DNA of 8,607 bases from Magnetovibrio sp. GTDB taxonomy: Bacteria; Pseudomonadota; Alphaproteobacteria; Rhodospirillales; Magnetovibrionaceae. Within the stretch, counting starts at the first letter, position 1. Each line of letters starts with the position of its first letter. The notes beneath the pieces were generated by a model. The model made no database searches and was not told where the DNA came from. It was given only the letters and a program-made list of their open reading frames with translations. Made by a program: the position numbers and the translations under genes. Positions 1-6,315 of this stretch are shown here, in pieces. Location: positions 1-8,607 of the forward strand of contig JAESUA010000224.1 of the NCBI GenBank assembly GCA_016763255.1, in the 5' to 3' direction.

Positions 1-1
1 C

Positions 2-634
2 ACCGAGGTGATCTCGCTGGGGCTTTTGGAAGCCCCGGGCAACCAAGGTGCCGACATCGTGTGCGCCGAAGGCCAGTCCATCGGCAACGCACTGAGCTAT
101 GGCGGACCGTATGTCGGTCTGTTCGCCACCACCTCCAAACTGGTGCGCCTGATGCCGGGTCGCGTCTGTGGGCAAACCAAAGACGTCGAAGGTCAACGCG
201 GTTGGGTGCTGACACTTTCAACCCGCGAACAACACATCCGCCGCGAAAAAGCGACCTCGAACATCTGCACCAATTCCGGTTTGTGTGCCCTGGCGTTCAC
301 CATCCATGCTGCGTTGCTGGGAGAAGAAGGGCTGTCACGTTTGGCCCGGCTCAACCACGCCAACGCCTGTAAGTTGGCCGATCAACTGGCCGCGTTGGAG
401 GGTGTTGAGGTGATCAACGATACGTTCTTCAACGAGTTCACCGTCAAGCTGTCCAAACCCGCGGCCCAGGTGGTCGAAGCCTTGGCCGAACGTGGAATTT
501 TGGGTGGGGTGCCGATCACTCGCCTTTTGCCGGAACGCGATGACTTGGCCAATTATATGCTGGTCGCGGTCACCGAAACAAATTCAGATGCAGATATGGA
601 CGCGCTGATCAGTGCGCTCAAGGAGGTGCTGTAA
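2..634 (+). CDS. gcvPA: Glycine dehydrogenase (decarboxylating) subunit 1, C-terminal part (5' end outside window)
   Basis: This is the N-terminal-half subunit of the two-subunit P-protein of the glycine cleavage system. With subunit 2 it decarboxylates glycine using PLP and passes the aminomethyl group to lipoylated H-protein in the cytosol. The open frame runs in from the left edge, and about 210 residues are visible against roughly 450 in the family, so more than half is missing. Recognisable segments are GADIVCAEGQSIGNALSYGG, the MPGRVCGQTKD loop, the RGWVLTLSTREQHIRREKAT segment and SNICTNSGLCALA, all typical of GcvPA. The stop TAA at 632-634 shares its last base with the ATG of gcvPB, which implies translational coupling. 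The ribosome binding site for gcvPB (AAGGAGGT, 620-627) lies inside this gene. Identity is firm; no internal damage is seen. Confidence 0.95.
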   Translation, partial: TEVISLGLLEAPGNQGADIVCAEGQSIGNALSYGGPYVGLFATTSKLVRLMPGRVCGQTKDVEGQRGWVLTLSTREQHIRREKATSNICTNSGLCALAFTIHAALLGEEGLSRLARLNHANACKLADQLAALEGVEVINDTFFNEFTVKLSKPAAQVVEALAERGILGGVPITRLLPERDDLANYMLVAVTETNSDADMDALISALKEVL

Positions 635-2205
635 TGGCTGATCTCTCTCAAGGTCGCACCAATGTGCCCGTTGGTGGCTCCCAAGTCACGACGGCTCAAA
701 CCATCAGCGGTTCCAAGGGGCTAAATTTTGCCGAACCGCTGATTTTCGAAATGGGTGAAGACGGCCGCACCGGCGTCGACTTGCCCGATATTGAAGTTTC
801 AAATGACCGCCTGGGCGGCATGCGGCGCAAAGACATGGTTGGCCTACCCGGCTTGTCCGAACCCCAAGTGGTGCGTCACTACACCCGCTTGAGCCAAAAA
901 AACTATGGCATCGATTCAGGTTTTTATCCGCTCGGTTCGTGCACCATGAAGCACAACCCGCGGGTCAACGAAAAGGTCGCGCGCTTGGCTGGCCTGGGTG
1001 ATCTGCACCCGATGCAGCCTGACAGCTCGGTGCAGGGTGCGTTGGAGCTGATCGACACCTTGGCCCACTGGATCAAAACCCTGTGCGGCATGCCCGCCGT
1101 GGCGATGAGCCCGGCGGCCGGTGCGCATGGCGAGCTGTGCGGCATGATGGCCATCAAAGCCGCCATCGTCGATCGTGGTGAAGGGCAAACCCGCACCCGC
1201 GTGTTGGTCCCCGAAAGTGCCCACGGCACCAATCCGGCGACCGCCGCAGCCTGTGGATTTACGGTCGATTCCATTCCTGCCACGGCGCAAGGGCGGGTCG
1301 ATTTTGACGCCTTCAAAGCCAAGTTGGGCGACGATGTTGCGGGCATCATGCTCACCAATCCCAATACCTGTGGTTTGTTCGAAAACGACATCATCGAAAT
1401 CGCCGATGCGATCCATGATGCGGGCGGCTATTTCTATTGTGACGGTGCCAACTTCAACGCCATCATGGGCCGCGTGCGCCCGGGCGATCTGGGCATCGAT
1501 TGCATGCACCTCAATCTGCACAAGACCTTTTCCACCCCCCACGGCGGCGGTGGTCCCGGGGCTGGTCCGGTGGTGCTATCCGAGGCCCTGGCCCCGTATG
1601 CCCCGGTGCCTTACGTGGTGCACGACGCCAACGGCTTTAAGATGGTCGAACACGAGGCGGATTCTGAGGCCAAACCATTTGGCCGCCTGAAAGGCTATCA
1701 CGGTCAGATGGGGGTCTTTATCCGCGCCTTGGCGTTCATGATGAGCCACGGCTCAGACGGTTTGCGCCAGGCCTCAACCGATGCGGTGCTCAACGCCAAC
1801 TATCTGCGCGCCAAGCTGCAAGACGTGATGAGCGTTTCGTTCGACAGCATGTGCATGCATGAAGTTTTGTTCGATGACAGCTTCTTGAAAGACACCGGCG
1901 TCACCACCCTGGACTTTGCCAAGGCGATGATTGACGAAGGCTTTCACCCTATGACCATGTATTTTCCGCTGGTGGTGCATGGCGCATTGTTGATGGAGCC
2001 GACCGAAAGTGAGTCCAAGGAAACCCTGGATCTCTACATCAAGACCCTGCGCGGCTTGAACCAACGTGCCCAATCGGGCGATGCCGAGTTCTTCAAGAAC
2101 GCCCCGGTACACACCCCGCGCAGGCGTTTGGACGAAACCGCTGCGGCGCGAAAACCAATGCTGCGCTGGAGTGAGCCTGTGGACTTAGCCAAAGCGGCTC
2201 AATAA
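634..2205 (+). CDS. gcvPB: Glycine dehydrogenase (decarboxylating) subunit 2
   Basis: This is the C-terminal-half subunit of the split P-protein and carries the PLP-binding lysine. It works with GcvPA in glycine decarboxylation, feeding one-carbon units to T- and H-proteins. The product has 523 residues, a normal full length. Diagnostic stretches include GFYPLGSCTMKHNP (about residues 96-109), LHPMQP, AGAHGE, the ESAHGTNPATAA loop, LTNPNTCGLFE, YCDGANFNA and NLHKTFSTPHGGGGPG. The Lys in HKTF is residue 297 and is the expected Schiff-base lysine. The start is set by a near-consensus ribosome binding site (AAGGAGGT) seven bases upstream, and the ATG overlaps the gcvPA stop by one base. A hairpin plus T-run follows the stop within seven bases, so this is the last gene of its operon. 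Identification is very secure. Confidence 0.98.
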   Translation: MADLSQGRTNVPVGGSQVTTAQTISGSKGLNFAEPLIFEMGEDGRTGVDLPDIEVSNDRLGGMRRKDMVGLPGLSEPQVVRHYTRLSQKNYGIDSGFYPLGSCTMKHNPRVNEKVARLAGLGDLHPMQPDSSVQGALELIDTLAHWIKTLCGMPAVAMSPAAGAHGELCGMMAIKAAIVDRGEGQTRTRVLVPESAHGTNPATAAACGFTVDSIPATAQGRVDFDAFKAKLGDDVAGIMLTNPNTCGLFENDIIEIADAIHDAGGYFYCDGANFNAIMGRVRPGDLGIDCMHLNLHKTFSTPHGGGGPGAGPVVLSEALAPYAPVPYVVHDANGFKMVEHEADSEAKPFGRLKGYHGQMGVFIRALAFMMSHGSDGLRQASTDAVLNANYLRAKLQDVMSVSFDSMCMHEVLFDDSFLKDTGVTTLDFAKAMIDEGFHPMTMYFPLVVHGALLMEPTESESKETLDLYIKTLRGLNQRAQSGDAEFFKNAPVHTPRRRLDETAAARKPMLRWSEPVDLAKAAQ

Positions 2206-2242
2206 AAAAATGGGGGCTCTTCATTGAGCCCCCTATTTTTTT
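2204..2242. terminator. Bidirectional rho-independent terminator between gcvPB and the NapC-like gene
   Basis: GGGGGCTC (2212-2219) and GAGCCCCC (2226-2233) form a perfect 8-bp stem with a 6-base loop. An A-run lies on the left (2204-2210) and a T-run on the right (2236-2242), so the structure has a T-tract in both transcription directions. It sits between two convergent stop codons, TAA ending at 2205 and the complementary TTA starting at 2241. It should therefore end both gcvPB and the cytochrome operon. Confidence 0.9.
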
Positions 2243-2813
2243 AATCATCATCTTCATCAGTGATGGGGCGTTTGTGCGCGATGCCCTTGTGGCAATCGAT
2301 GCAGGTCTCCCCCTTCTTCAGGCCTTCTTGCATTTTTTCACGTGAGCGCCGACGCTGTTTTTCCCAGTGCATGGCTTCAAAACTATGACAGTTGCGACAT
2401 TCTCGTGAATTATTGGCCTTCATTTGCGCCCACACCCGTTCGGCCAAGATCAAGCGTTTGGCCTCAAATTTTTCAGGGGTGTCAATGGTTCCGACAAGCT
2501 TGTGATAGAGCTCGCGGCTGGCTTGAATTTTACGCCACAGCTTCGCCCCCCAAGGCTTGGGTACATGGCAATCTGAACAGATGGCACGCACTCCTGAGGG
2601 GTTGGAATAGTGCACCGTGGTTTTGTATTCCTGGTACACGTTGTCTTGCATTTCATGGCAAGAAATACAAAACTCCATGGTGTTGGTGTACTCCATAAAG
2701 GTATTGAAACCGCCCCAAAAGACGACCCCACCCAAACCGCCCACAATGAATATGATGCCAACACCATAACGCTTGGACGGGTGCCAAAAGTGCATCCATA
2801 AATTTTTAATCAT
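2241..2813 (-). CDS. NapC/NirT-family tetraheme cytochrome c (membrane quinol dehydrogenase)
   Basis: The 190-residue product has the standard NapC/NirT architecture: a short cytoplasmic N-terminus, one transmembrane anchor (about residues 17-37, ending VFWGGFNTFME) and a periplasmic tetraheme domain. The four heme sites are CISCH (49-53), CSDCH (79-83), CRNCH (139-143) and CIDCH (171-175). CISCHEM supplies a Met near heme 1, as in the family, and the family-like blocks HYSNPSGVRA and GTIDTPEKFEAKR are present. Family members oxidise membrane quinol and pass electrons to a periplasmic reductase or cytochrome. No nap, nir, tor or dms reductase gene is in view, so I give no napC, nirT or torC symbol. 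The gene lies 72 bases after a diheme cytochrome gene on the same strand, the likely partner. The ATG at 2813 has only a weak purine-rich upstream sequence. The acidic C-terminus (DEDDD) runs to the shared terminator. Confidence 0.93.
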   Translation of the reverse strand: MIKNLWMHFWHPSKRYGVGIIFIVGGLGGVVFWGGFNTFMEYTNTMEFCISCHEMQDNVYQEYKTTVHYSNPSGVRAICSDCHVPKPWGAKLWRKIQASRELYHKLVGTIDTPEKFEAKRLILAERVWAQMKANNSRECRNCHSFEAMHWEKQRRRSREKMQEGLKKGETCIDCHKGIAHKRPITDEDDD

Positions 2814-2837
2814 ATGTTTACACCCACGCGAAGCCCT

Positions 2838-2859
2838 GCCCCCCCCATACGGGGGAGAC
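2838..2859 (-). other. GC-rich intercistronic hairpin between the two cytochrome genes
   Basis: CCCCC (2842-2846), ATAC, then GGGGG (2851-2855) make a tight 5-bp all-GC stem with a 4-base loop in the 72-base gap between the diheme and tetraheme cytochrome genes. No T-run follows in the minus direction, so it is not a standard terminator. It could stabilise or process the mRNA and set different expression levels for the two genes, but that is inference. Confidence 0.45.
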
Positions 2860-2885
2860 AGGAGAACACTTAAAGTTTAGCCACA

Positions 2886-3602
2886 CTATTTTTGCGGCAA
2901 CGTGATGGTGTAGGCCAAAACATCCAACGACACCTGCAGCGGAAGTGCGCGAAGAGCAGGCATAGATTCCTTTGGTTGGCCATTTAGAATTTTGTGCAAG
3001 GTCTCCCATGGGTTTCCGGAAGCAATTTTGCCCATAGGTTTAGGCAATTCCTTCGGCAATTTTCCATCGGCACCATGGCAGTTGATGCATAAGGTTTTGT
3101 AGTATGCTTCACCCTGTACTGGATCACCGTTCACCGACTTGTCGGCGTTAATATATTTGGCCATATCAACCTGGCCCTTGGATACGAAAAGCGCCAAATC
3201 GTTAAAGTCCCGATCAGCCATTTGACCGGAGAATCCGTGTGTGGCGTCCTTCATGATGCCGACAATTTTAGCCGTGTCAGCATTGATAAAATTGCGCAAA
3301 CCCGTGATGCCAGTTTCATAGGAACCAGAAGCGTAGGCTCCATCCTTGCCGCGCAAATCCCAGCCATGACAGGCTTTGCAGCGTTGTGTCGCATCGCCTT
3401 TTTTCTTGGTGTTGGATGATGGCCAAGCCTTATGGGTTGTTGCAGGTTTCGGCGCATCAATCACCTTGTACCACTTGTCATAAAGCTTAGCACCGCGGAT
3501 GACGGACGATACGTCCTGCGCGCTTGCACCGGATAGCGGCACAAGAACAAATACAGAAACGACACAAGACAGCAGGGTCTTCTTTAAATTGTTCTTAAGC
3601 AT
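2886..3602 (-). CDS. Secreted diheme cytochrome c
   Basis: The product is a 238-residue periplasmic cytochrome. A clear Sec signal peptide (MLKNNLKK, then a hydrophobic core, cut near ASA/QD at 28-29) is followed by two class-I-type domains, each with one CxxCH site: CKACH (75-79) and CINCH (172-176). Candidate distal Met ligands are in GFSGQM (Met128) for domain 1 and in PKPMGKI (Met190) or ESMPAL (Met214) for domain 2. The segment RGAKLYDKWYKVI before the first heme and CHGWDLRGKDGAYASG after it resemble diheme cytochromes of anaerobic or thiosulfate-related electron transfer, but I cannot name the subfamily. The NapC/NirT-type gene directly downstream suggests an electron path from quinol to the tetraheme protein to this protein and then to an unseen acceptor. 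The ATG at 3602 is preceded by a weak GGGGA about eight bases away. No shift or truncation is visible. Confidence 0.88.
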   Translation of the reverse strand: MLKNNLKKTLLSCVVSVFVLVPLSGASAQDVSSVIRGAKLYDKWYKVIDAPKPATTHKAWPSSNTKKKGDATQRCKACHGWDLRGKDGAYASGSYETGITGLRNFINADTAKIVGIMKDATHGFSGQMADRDFNDLALFVSKGQVDMAKYINADKSVNGDPVQGEAYYKTLCINCHGADGKLPKELPKPMGKIASGNPWETLHKILNGQPKESMPALRALPLQVSLDVLAYTITLPQK

Positions 3603-3905
3603 GATGATGTCCCCAATTTAAAATATGACTAATATAACAATAACTTACGTAGAAAACATTCAAACGGCTCCATTACCGTTATCCAACGATTTGGCTTATC
3701 GGACGTTACAAAATTGAACGCATAGCCCTCTTACAGGTGGGCTGAACCCCATTGGCACTTGAATGAAAATCCCCTCGTCAAGAAACTACATTAATTATAA
3801 TGTTAATTTGCACCTTAGACAACTAATGTATGAAATTTACACGTCAAAATCCCCCGAGAATCAACCTCAGGACATGGCACAATATTTATAGAATAATATC
3901 TGAGC
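3603..3905. promoter_or_regulatory. AT-rich intergenic region, probable promoter region of the cytochrome operon
   Basis: These 303 bases hold no convincing gene and are visibly richer in A and T than the flanking genes. Both neighbours are on the minus strand, so the region should contain the end of the MPYV-protein transcript and the promoter of the diheme/tetraheme cytochrome genes. TATATT-like sequence lies about 25-35 bases upstream of the cytochrome ATG, without a clear -35 partner. I found no FNR/NNR-type TTGAT-N4-ATCAA box and no T-run terminator. A perfect inverted repeat is listed separately. Confidence 0.4.
3788..3803. repeat. Inverted repeat ACATTA-N4-TAATGT, possible operator
   Basis: Two perfect 6-base arms, ACATTA (3788-3793) and TAATGT (3798-3803), flank ATTA. 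Overlapping TTAAT sequences add to the symmetry. It lies about 185 bases upstream of the diheme cytochrome start, in the only spacer that can hold that operon's promoter. A regulator site is possible, but a short AT-rich palindrome in AT-rich sequence can arise by chance. Confidence 0.3.
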
Positions 3906-4277
3906 TTACAAAAAACCTTCGCCGTCTTCGTCCGGCGGTGGCAAAAAACTGTCTTCATCGGCATTGAACAGATCATCAACATAAGAAAACTCTTTGCGCA
4001 AGCCGCTGCGGGCCAGCAGCTTTTTTTGCACCGGTTCTGGGAAATCGGTGAACATGATGGCGCCGCGCTCGATCAGGACGTTGATCAGATCCTCGATCAC
4101 GCGGATCAAGCCCAGATCTGATTCCATCAATTCGCGCTGGGCGCGCTGCTCGGGGCTATCTTGCGACAGAAATTTACCAAGGCCCGGGTCGTTGGAACCG
4201 ACCAGTTCACTGCCTTCGACTTCTTCGCTCAACACCGCGATGATATGCCCTTGCGCATTACGCATCACGTATGGCAT
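3906..4277 (-). CDS. Small conserved protein of the 'tryptophan synthase beta-like' (misnamed) family
   Basis: The product has about 123 residues, is acidic and has no signal peptide or membrane segment, so it is probably cytosolic. It begins MPYVMRNAQGHIIAV, has a conserved core around ESDLGLIRVIEDLINVLIERGAIMFTDFPEPVQKKLLARSG, and ends in an acidic tail (DEDSFLPPPDEDGEGFL). This pattern matches a small proteobacterial family that databases call 'tryptophan synthase subunit beta-like'. It has no PLP site and no resemblance to TrpB, so the name says nothing about function, which is unknown. I chose the ATG at 4277 (MPYV) over the one at 4283 (MQMPYV). The ribosome binding site AAGGA lies nine bases before the former and only three before the latter, and relatives start at MPYV. 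The lipoprotein gene upstream on the same strand ends 89 bases away. Confidence 0.75.
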   Translation of the reverse strand: MPYVMRNAQGHIIAVLSEEVEGSELVGSNDPGLGKFLSQDSPEQRAQRELMESDLGLIRVIEDLINVLIERGAIMFTDFPEPVQKKLLARSGLRKEFSYVDDLFNADEDSFLPPPDEDGEGFL

Positions 4278-4361
4278 CTGCATACATCCTTATTCTTATG
4301 GTTTGTGTGACTTATCAACAGTGTAGCGAGATGAATTGCAGATCGCAATCATTGAGGCACA

Positions 4362-4376
4362 GGGCCTTATTGGCCC
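4362..4376 (-). other. Small hairpin at the lipoprotein stop codon
   Basis: GGGCC (4362-4366) and GGCCC (4372-4376) form a 5-bp stem around the stop codon of the lipoprotein gene. A second small stem, ATTGC-N5-GCAAT, lies further downstream, near 4334-4348. Neither has a T-run, so termination here is doubtful and read-through into the MPYV gene is possible. Confidence 0.3.
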
Positions 4377-5071
4377 AGAGAGAGCGTGCCATAAAGACCG
4401 TTCTCCCCCACCTTGGTATGGAATTCGATTTTATTTTTATCATACTCACCGCCGACGAGATTGCGCCCCAGCGCCGTTTTACGGGGCGGATTGACGCGAA
4501 CCGCAACCGGATCAAAGCCAAACAGCACCTGATCAAAGCTCATGGCATCCCAAGCCGGGGACGGCCAAGCCAGTGCGGTGAAGCTATAGCGCCCTTGGCG
4601 ACACGCCGCGATGGTCCAAAAAAAGCCTTTGGACGATAGTTCGGTGCCGATCGCAGGTGGGCCGAAAACACCGTCGTTCAACAGCGCCGCCTCTATTTTT
4701 TCAACGGCGTTGACGCTTAATGTAGTCGAAGCGGTTTTACCACGCCACGGGCTGAGCACGTCAGCAAGCGAATGAATGGAGATGTGCTTCAGATTGACCG
4801 GCTCAATCACCCGCACATCCAAACCACCATTGGCGTCCAGATCATAAGTCCGCACCTGTTCACCATAGACGGCGTTGTAGACCAAGCGGTAGCGTGCGGC
4901 CGCACCGGGCGCGCAAGCGGCACGGATATCGCCACCCTCCATGTAGGAGAACCAGCTGAATTTACGGCCAATCGCATTGTCGCTTGAACCTTGCGAGGCG
5001 CACCCCGCCAACAGGCCCGTGAGCGCCAACAAGAGGATGGTTTTAGTCGGCTTCAATGATTTCAAAGTCAT
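4367..5071 (-). CDS. Putative outer- or inner-membrane lipoprotein of unknown function
   Basis: The 234-residue product begins MTLKSLKPTKTILLLALTG and continues to a lipobox LLAGC, so Cys24 should be lipidated after signal peptidase II cleavage. The residues after Cys24 are Ala-Ser rather than Asp, so the usual inner-membrane retention signal is absent and transfer to the outer membrane is plausible. I recognise no domain in the mature part. It contains a YRLVYNAVYGEQVRTYDLDANGG stretch that looks like beta strands, and two further Cys (in RAACAPG and IAACRQG) that could form a disulfide. The chosen ATG at 5071 has a good GGAG ribosome binding site seven to eight bases upstream. A longer in-frame start at 5149 would add a basic segment lacking signal character and lies within osmC, so I rejected it. 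The first 29 bases overlap the end of osmC, which implies coupled translation. Confidence 0.8.
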   Translation of the reverse strand: MTLKSLKPTKTILLLALTGLLAGCASQGSSDNAIGRKFSWFSYMEGGDIRAACAPGAAARYRLVYNAVYGEQVRTYDLDANGGLDVRVIEPVNLKHISIHSLADVLSPWRGKTASTTLSVNAVEKIEAALLNDGVFGPPAIGTELSSKGFFWTIAACRQGRYSFTALAWPSPAWDAMSFDQVLFGFDPVAVRVNPPRKTALGRNLVGGEYDKNKIEFHTKVGENGLYGTLSLGQ

Positions 5072-5462
5072 GGGTAATCTCCGCCGTTTTGCCCAGCATA
5101 ATCGATGCCGAGCAATATTTTTCCGCAGACAATTTGATCGCACGCTCAATCCGTTTGGCCTCGAGTCCGCGACCGGTCACCTTAAAGTGCACATGCATGC
5201 TGACAAACACCTTGGGTTCGGTCTCGGCACGTTCGACACTGATTTCAGCCACACAAGCGGTCACGTCTTGGCGTGATTTTTCCAAAATATTCATGACATC
5301 AATGGAGGTGCAGCCGCCCATACCCAACATCAACAATTCCATCGGTCGCACGCCTTGGTCCTGGCCACCAAAAGCGGCTGAACTGTCCATAATCACGGCA
5401 TGACCGCTGTCGGGGATGCCTTCGAACGCACGTCCGCCAAGCCACTTCACTTCTGCCTTCAT
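5043..5462 (-). CDS. OsmC/YhfA-like family protein
   Basis: The 139-residue product matches the small OsmC fold of the YhfA-like branch. Visible landmarks are MKAEVKWLGGRAFEG, the RPMELLMLGMGGCTSIDV helix with Cys51, HVHFKVTGRGLEAKRIERAI, and KYCSASIMLGKTAEI with Cys117. Cys51 and Cys117 are the two conserved cysteines, which in OsmC/Ohr enzymes reduce peroxides or organic hydroperoxides. YhfA-type members are less well defined, so peroxidase activity is inference. The protein is cytosolic, with no signal peptide. The ATG at 5462 has an AAGGA ribosome binding site seven bases upstream. That site begins directly after the T-run of a strong terminator belonging to the upstream pirin gene, leaving little room for a separate promoter. 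A lipoprotein gene overlaps its 3' end by 29 bases. Confidence 0.92.
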   Translation of the reverse strand: MKAEVKWLGGRAFEGIPDSGHAVIMDSSAAFGGQDQGVRPMELLMLGMGGCTSIDVMNILEKSRQDVTACVAEISVERAETEPKVFVSMHVHFKVTGRGLEAKRIERAIKLSAEKYCSASIMLGKTAEITHDFEIIEAD

Positions 5463-5472
5463 CGTATATCCT

Positions 5473-5520
5473 TAAAAAAAATCGGGGCCGGATTGCACCA
5501 TAGCAAATCCGGCCCCGATT
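5473..5520 (-). terminator. Strong rho-independent terminator after the pirin gene
   Basis: A perfect 15-bp inverted repeat (arms 5480-5494 and 5506-5520, core CGGGGCCGG/CCGGCCCCG, 11-base loop) is followed, in the minus direction, by a run of seven T residues (complement of 5474-5480). This is a textbook terminator for the doxX-pirin transcript. The osmC ribosome binding site begins straight after the T-run, so the hairpin also forms the immediate upstream context of osmC and could act as an attenuator for it. Confidence 0.9.
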
Positions 5521-5551
5521 GGGATTGACTATTGTCTATGCTGGTTAAATT

Positions 5552-6256
5552 TTACGGCAGATCAAAAACCACCACCTCGGCATCTTGCAACGCCTTCACG
5601 TTAAGCTGCGTTTCGCCGATGATTTCAGCCGAACCACGTTCAGGTATTTTCACGCCGTTGACCTCTATCGAGCCGCGAGCCGGAACCAGATAGGCTTGGC
5701 GACCGGGTTCAATCTTGATGATCTCTTCTTCTCCAGCCTCCATGATCGCCGCCATGAAAGCCGCATCTTGGTTGATGTACAGGGTACCGGGATGGTGCTT
5801 TGCGTCGCGTCCCGAGACCAGCGTGACAAAGCCGTTGCTGGTGTGATCACGATCAAAGTTTTTGGTGTCCCAACGCGGTTTGTGACCTGCCTTGTTGGGT
5901 TGCACCCAAATTTGGAACAAGTCCAACTCTTCGTCTTCCAAATTGAACTCGGCGTGACGAATGCCGGTACCGGCGCTCATCACCTGAACTTGACCGGCTG
6001 CGGTGCGGCCCTTGTTGCCCAAATTGTCTTCGTGGCTGACCGCACCGCGACGCACATATGTGATAATTTCCATATCCTTGTGCGCATGCAACGGAAACCC
6101 GGTGCCGGCTTTGATGTGATCGTCGTTCCAAACCCGAAGCGGGCCAAAACCCATGCGATTGGGATCGTGATAATCGGCAAAGCTGAAGTGATGGCAGGCA
6201 TTAAGCCAACCATGGTCTTGGTGACCGAACTGTTTAAATGTGGTGACGTTGATCAT
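5552..6256 (-). CDS. Pirin family protein (YhhW-type bicupin)
   Basis: The 234-residue product is a two-domain cupin of the bacterial pirin/YhhW type. The metal site is intact: His57 and His59 (PLHAHKDMEI), His101 and Glu103 (GIRHAEFN), the same numbering as in E. coli YhhW. Other family blocks are MGFGPLRVWNDD, VRRGAVSHEDNLGNKG, QVQVMSAGTG and LDLFQIWVQP. YhhW and related pirins bind a divalent metal and some have quercetin 2,3-dioxygenase activity; the physiological substrate here is unknown. It is cytosolic, with no signal peptide. The start at 6256 has an AGGAG about ten bases upstream across an A-run. It follows doxX by 52 bases on the same strand, so the two are probably co-transcribed. 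Transcription should end at the 15-bp hairpin about 30 bases after the stop. Confidence 0.95.
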   Translation of the reverse strand: MINVTTFKQFGHQDHGWLNACHHFSFADYHDPNRMGFGPLRVWNDDHIKAGTGFPLHAHKDMEIITYVRRGAVSHEDNLGNKGRTAAGQVQVMSAGTGIRHAEFNLEDEELDLFQIWVQPNKAGHKPRWDTKNFDRDHTSNGFVTLVSGRDAKHHPGTLYINQDAAFMAAIMEAGEEEIIKIEPGRQAYLVPARGSIEVNGVKIPERGSAEIIGETQLNVKALQDAEVVVFDLP

Positions 6257-6292
6257 GGTTTTTTTTCTCCTGCCATCACGATCAGATTGACG

Positions 6293-6315
6293 GCGTTAGG
6301 GTGAAGCCCTAATGC
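6293..6315 (-). other. Intercistronic hairpin between doxX and pirin genes
   Basis: GCGTTAGGG (6293-6301) and CCCTAATGC (6307-6315) form a 9-bp stem with one G-T type mismatch and a 5-base loop, overlapping the doxX stop codon. No T-run follows in the minus direction, so it is more likely an mRNA-stability or partial-attenuation element than a terminator. Confidence 0.4.

Noticed and set aside
916..1542. Long reverse-strand open frame (208 residues) inside gcvPB
   Set aside because: It is antisense to strongly conserved GcvPB blocks, including the PLP lysine, and shows no family features of its own; it is a by-product of GC-rich codon bias.
2818..3009. Minus-strand open frame across the cytochrome intergenic gap
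   Set aside because: It overlaps the diheme cytochrome coding sequence in another frame and lacks any domain.
5072..5149. Longer start for the lipoprotein at 5149
   Set aside because: The extra 26 residues are basic and would bury the signal peptide; the ATG at 5071 has its own GGAG and a correctly placed lipobox.
5585..6304. Plus-strand open frame of 239 residues opposite the pirin gene
   Set aside because: The minus strand encodes an intact pirin with all four metal ligands and a ribosome binding site; the plus frame has none of these.
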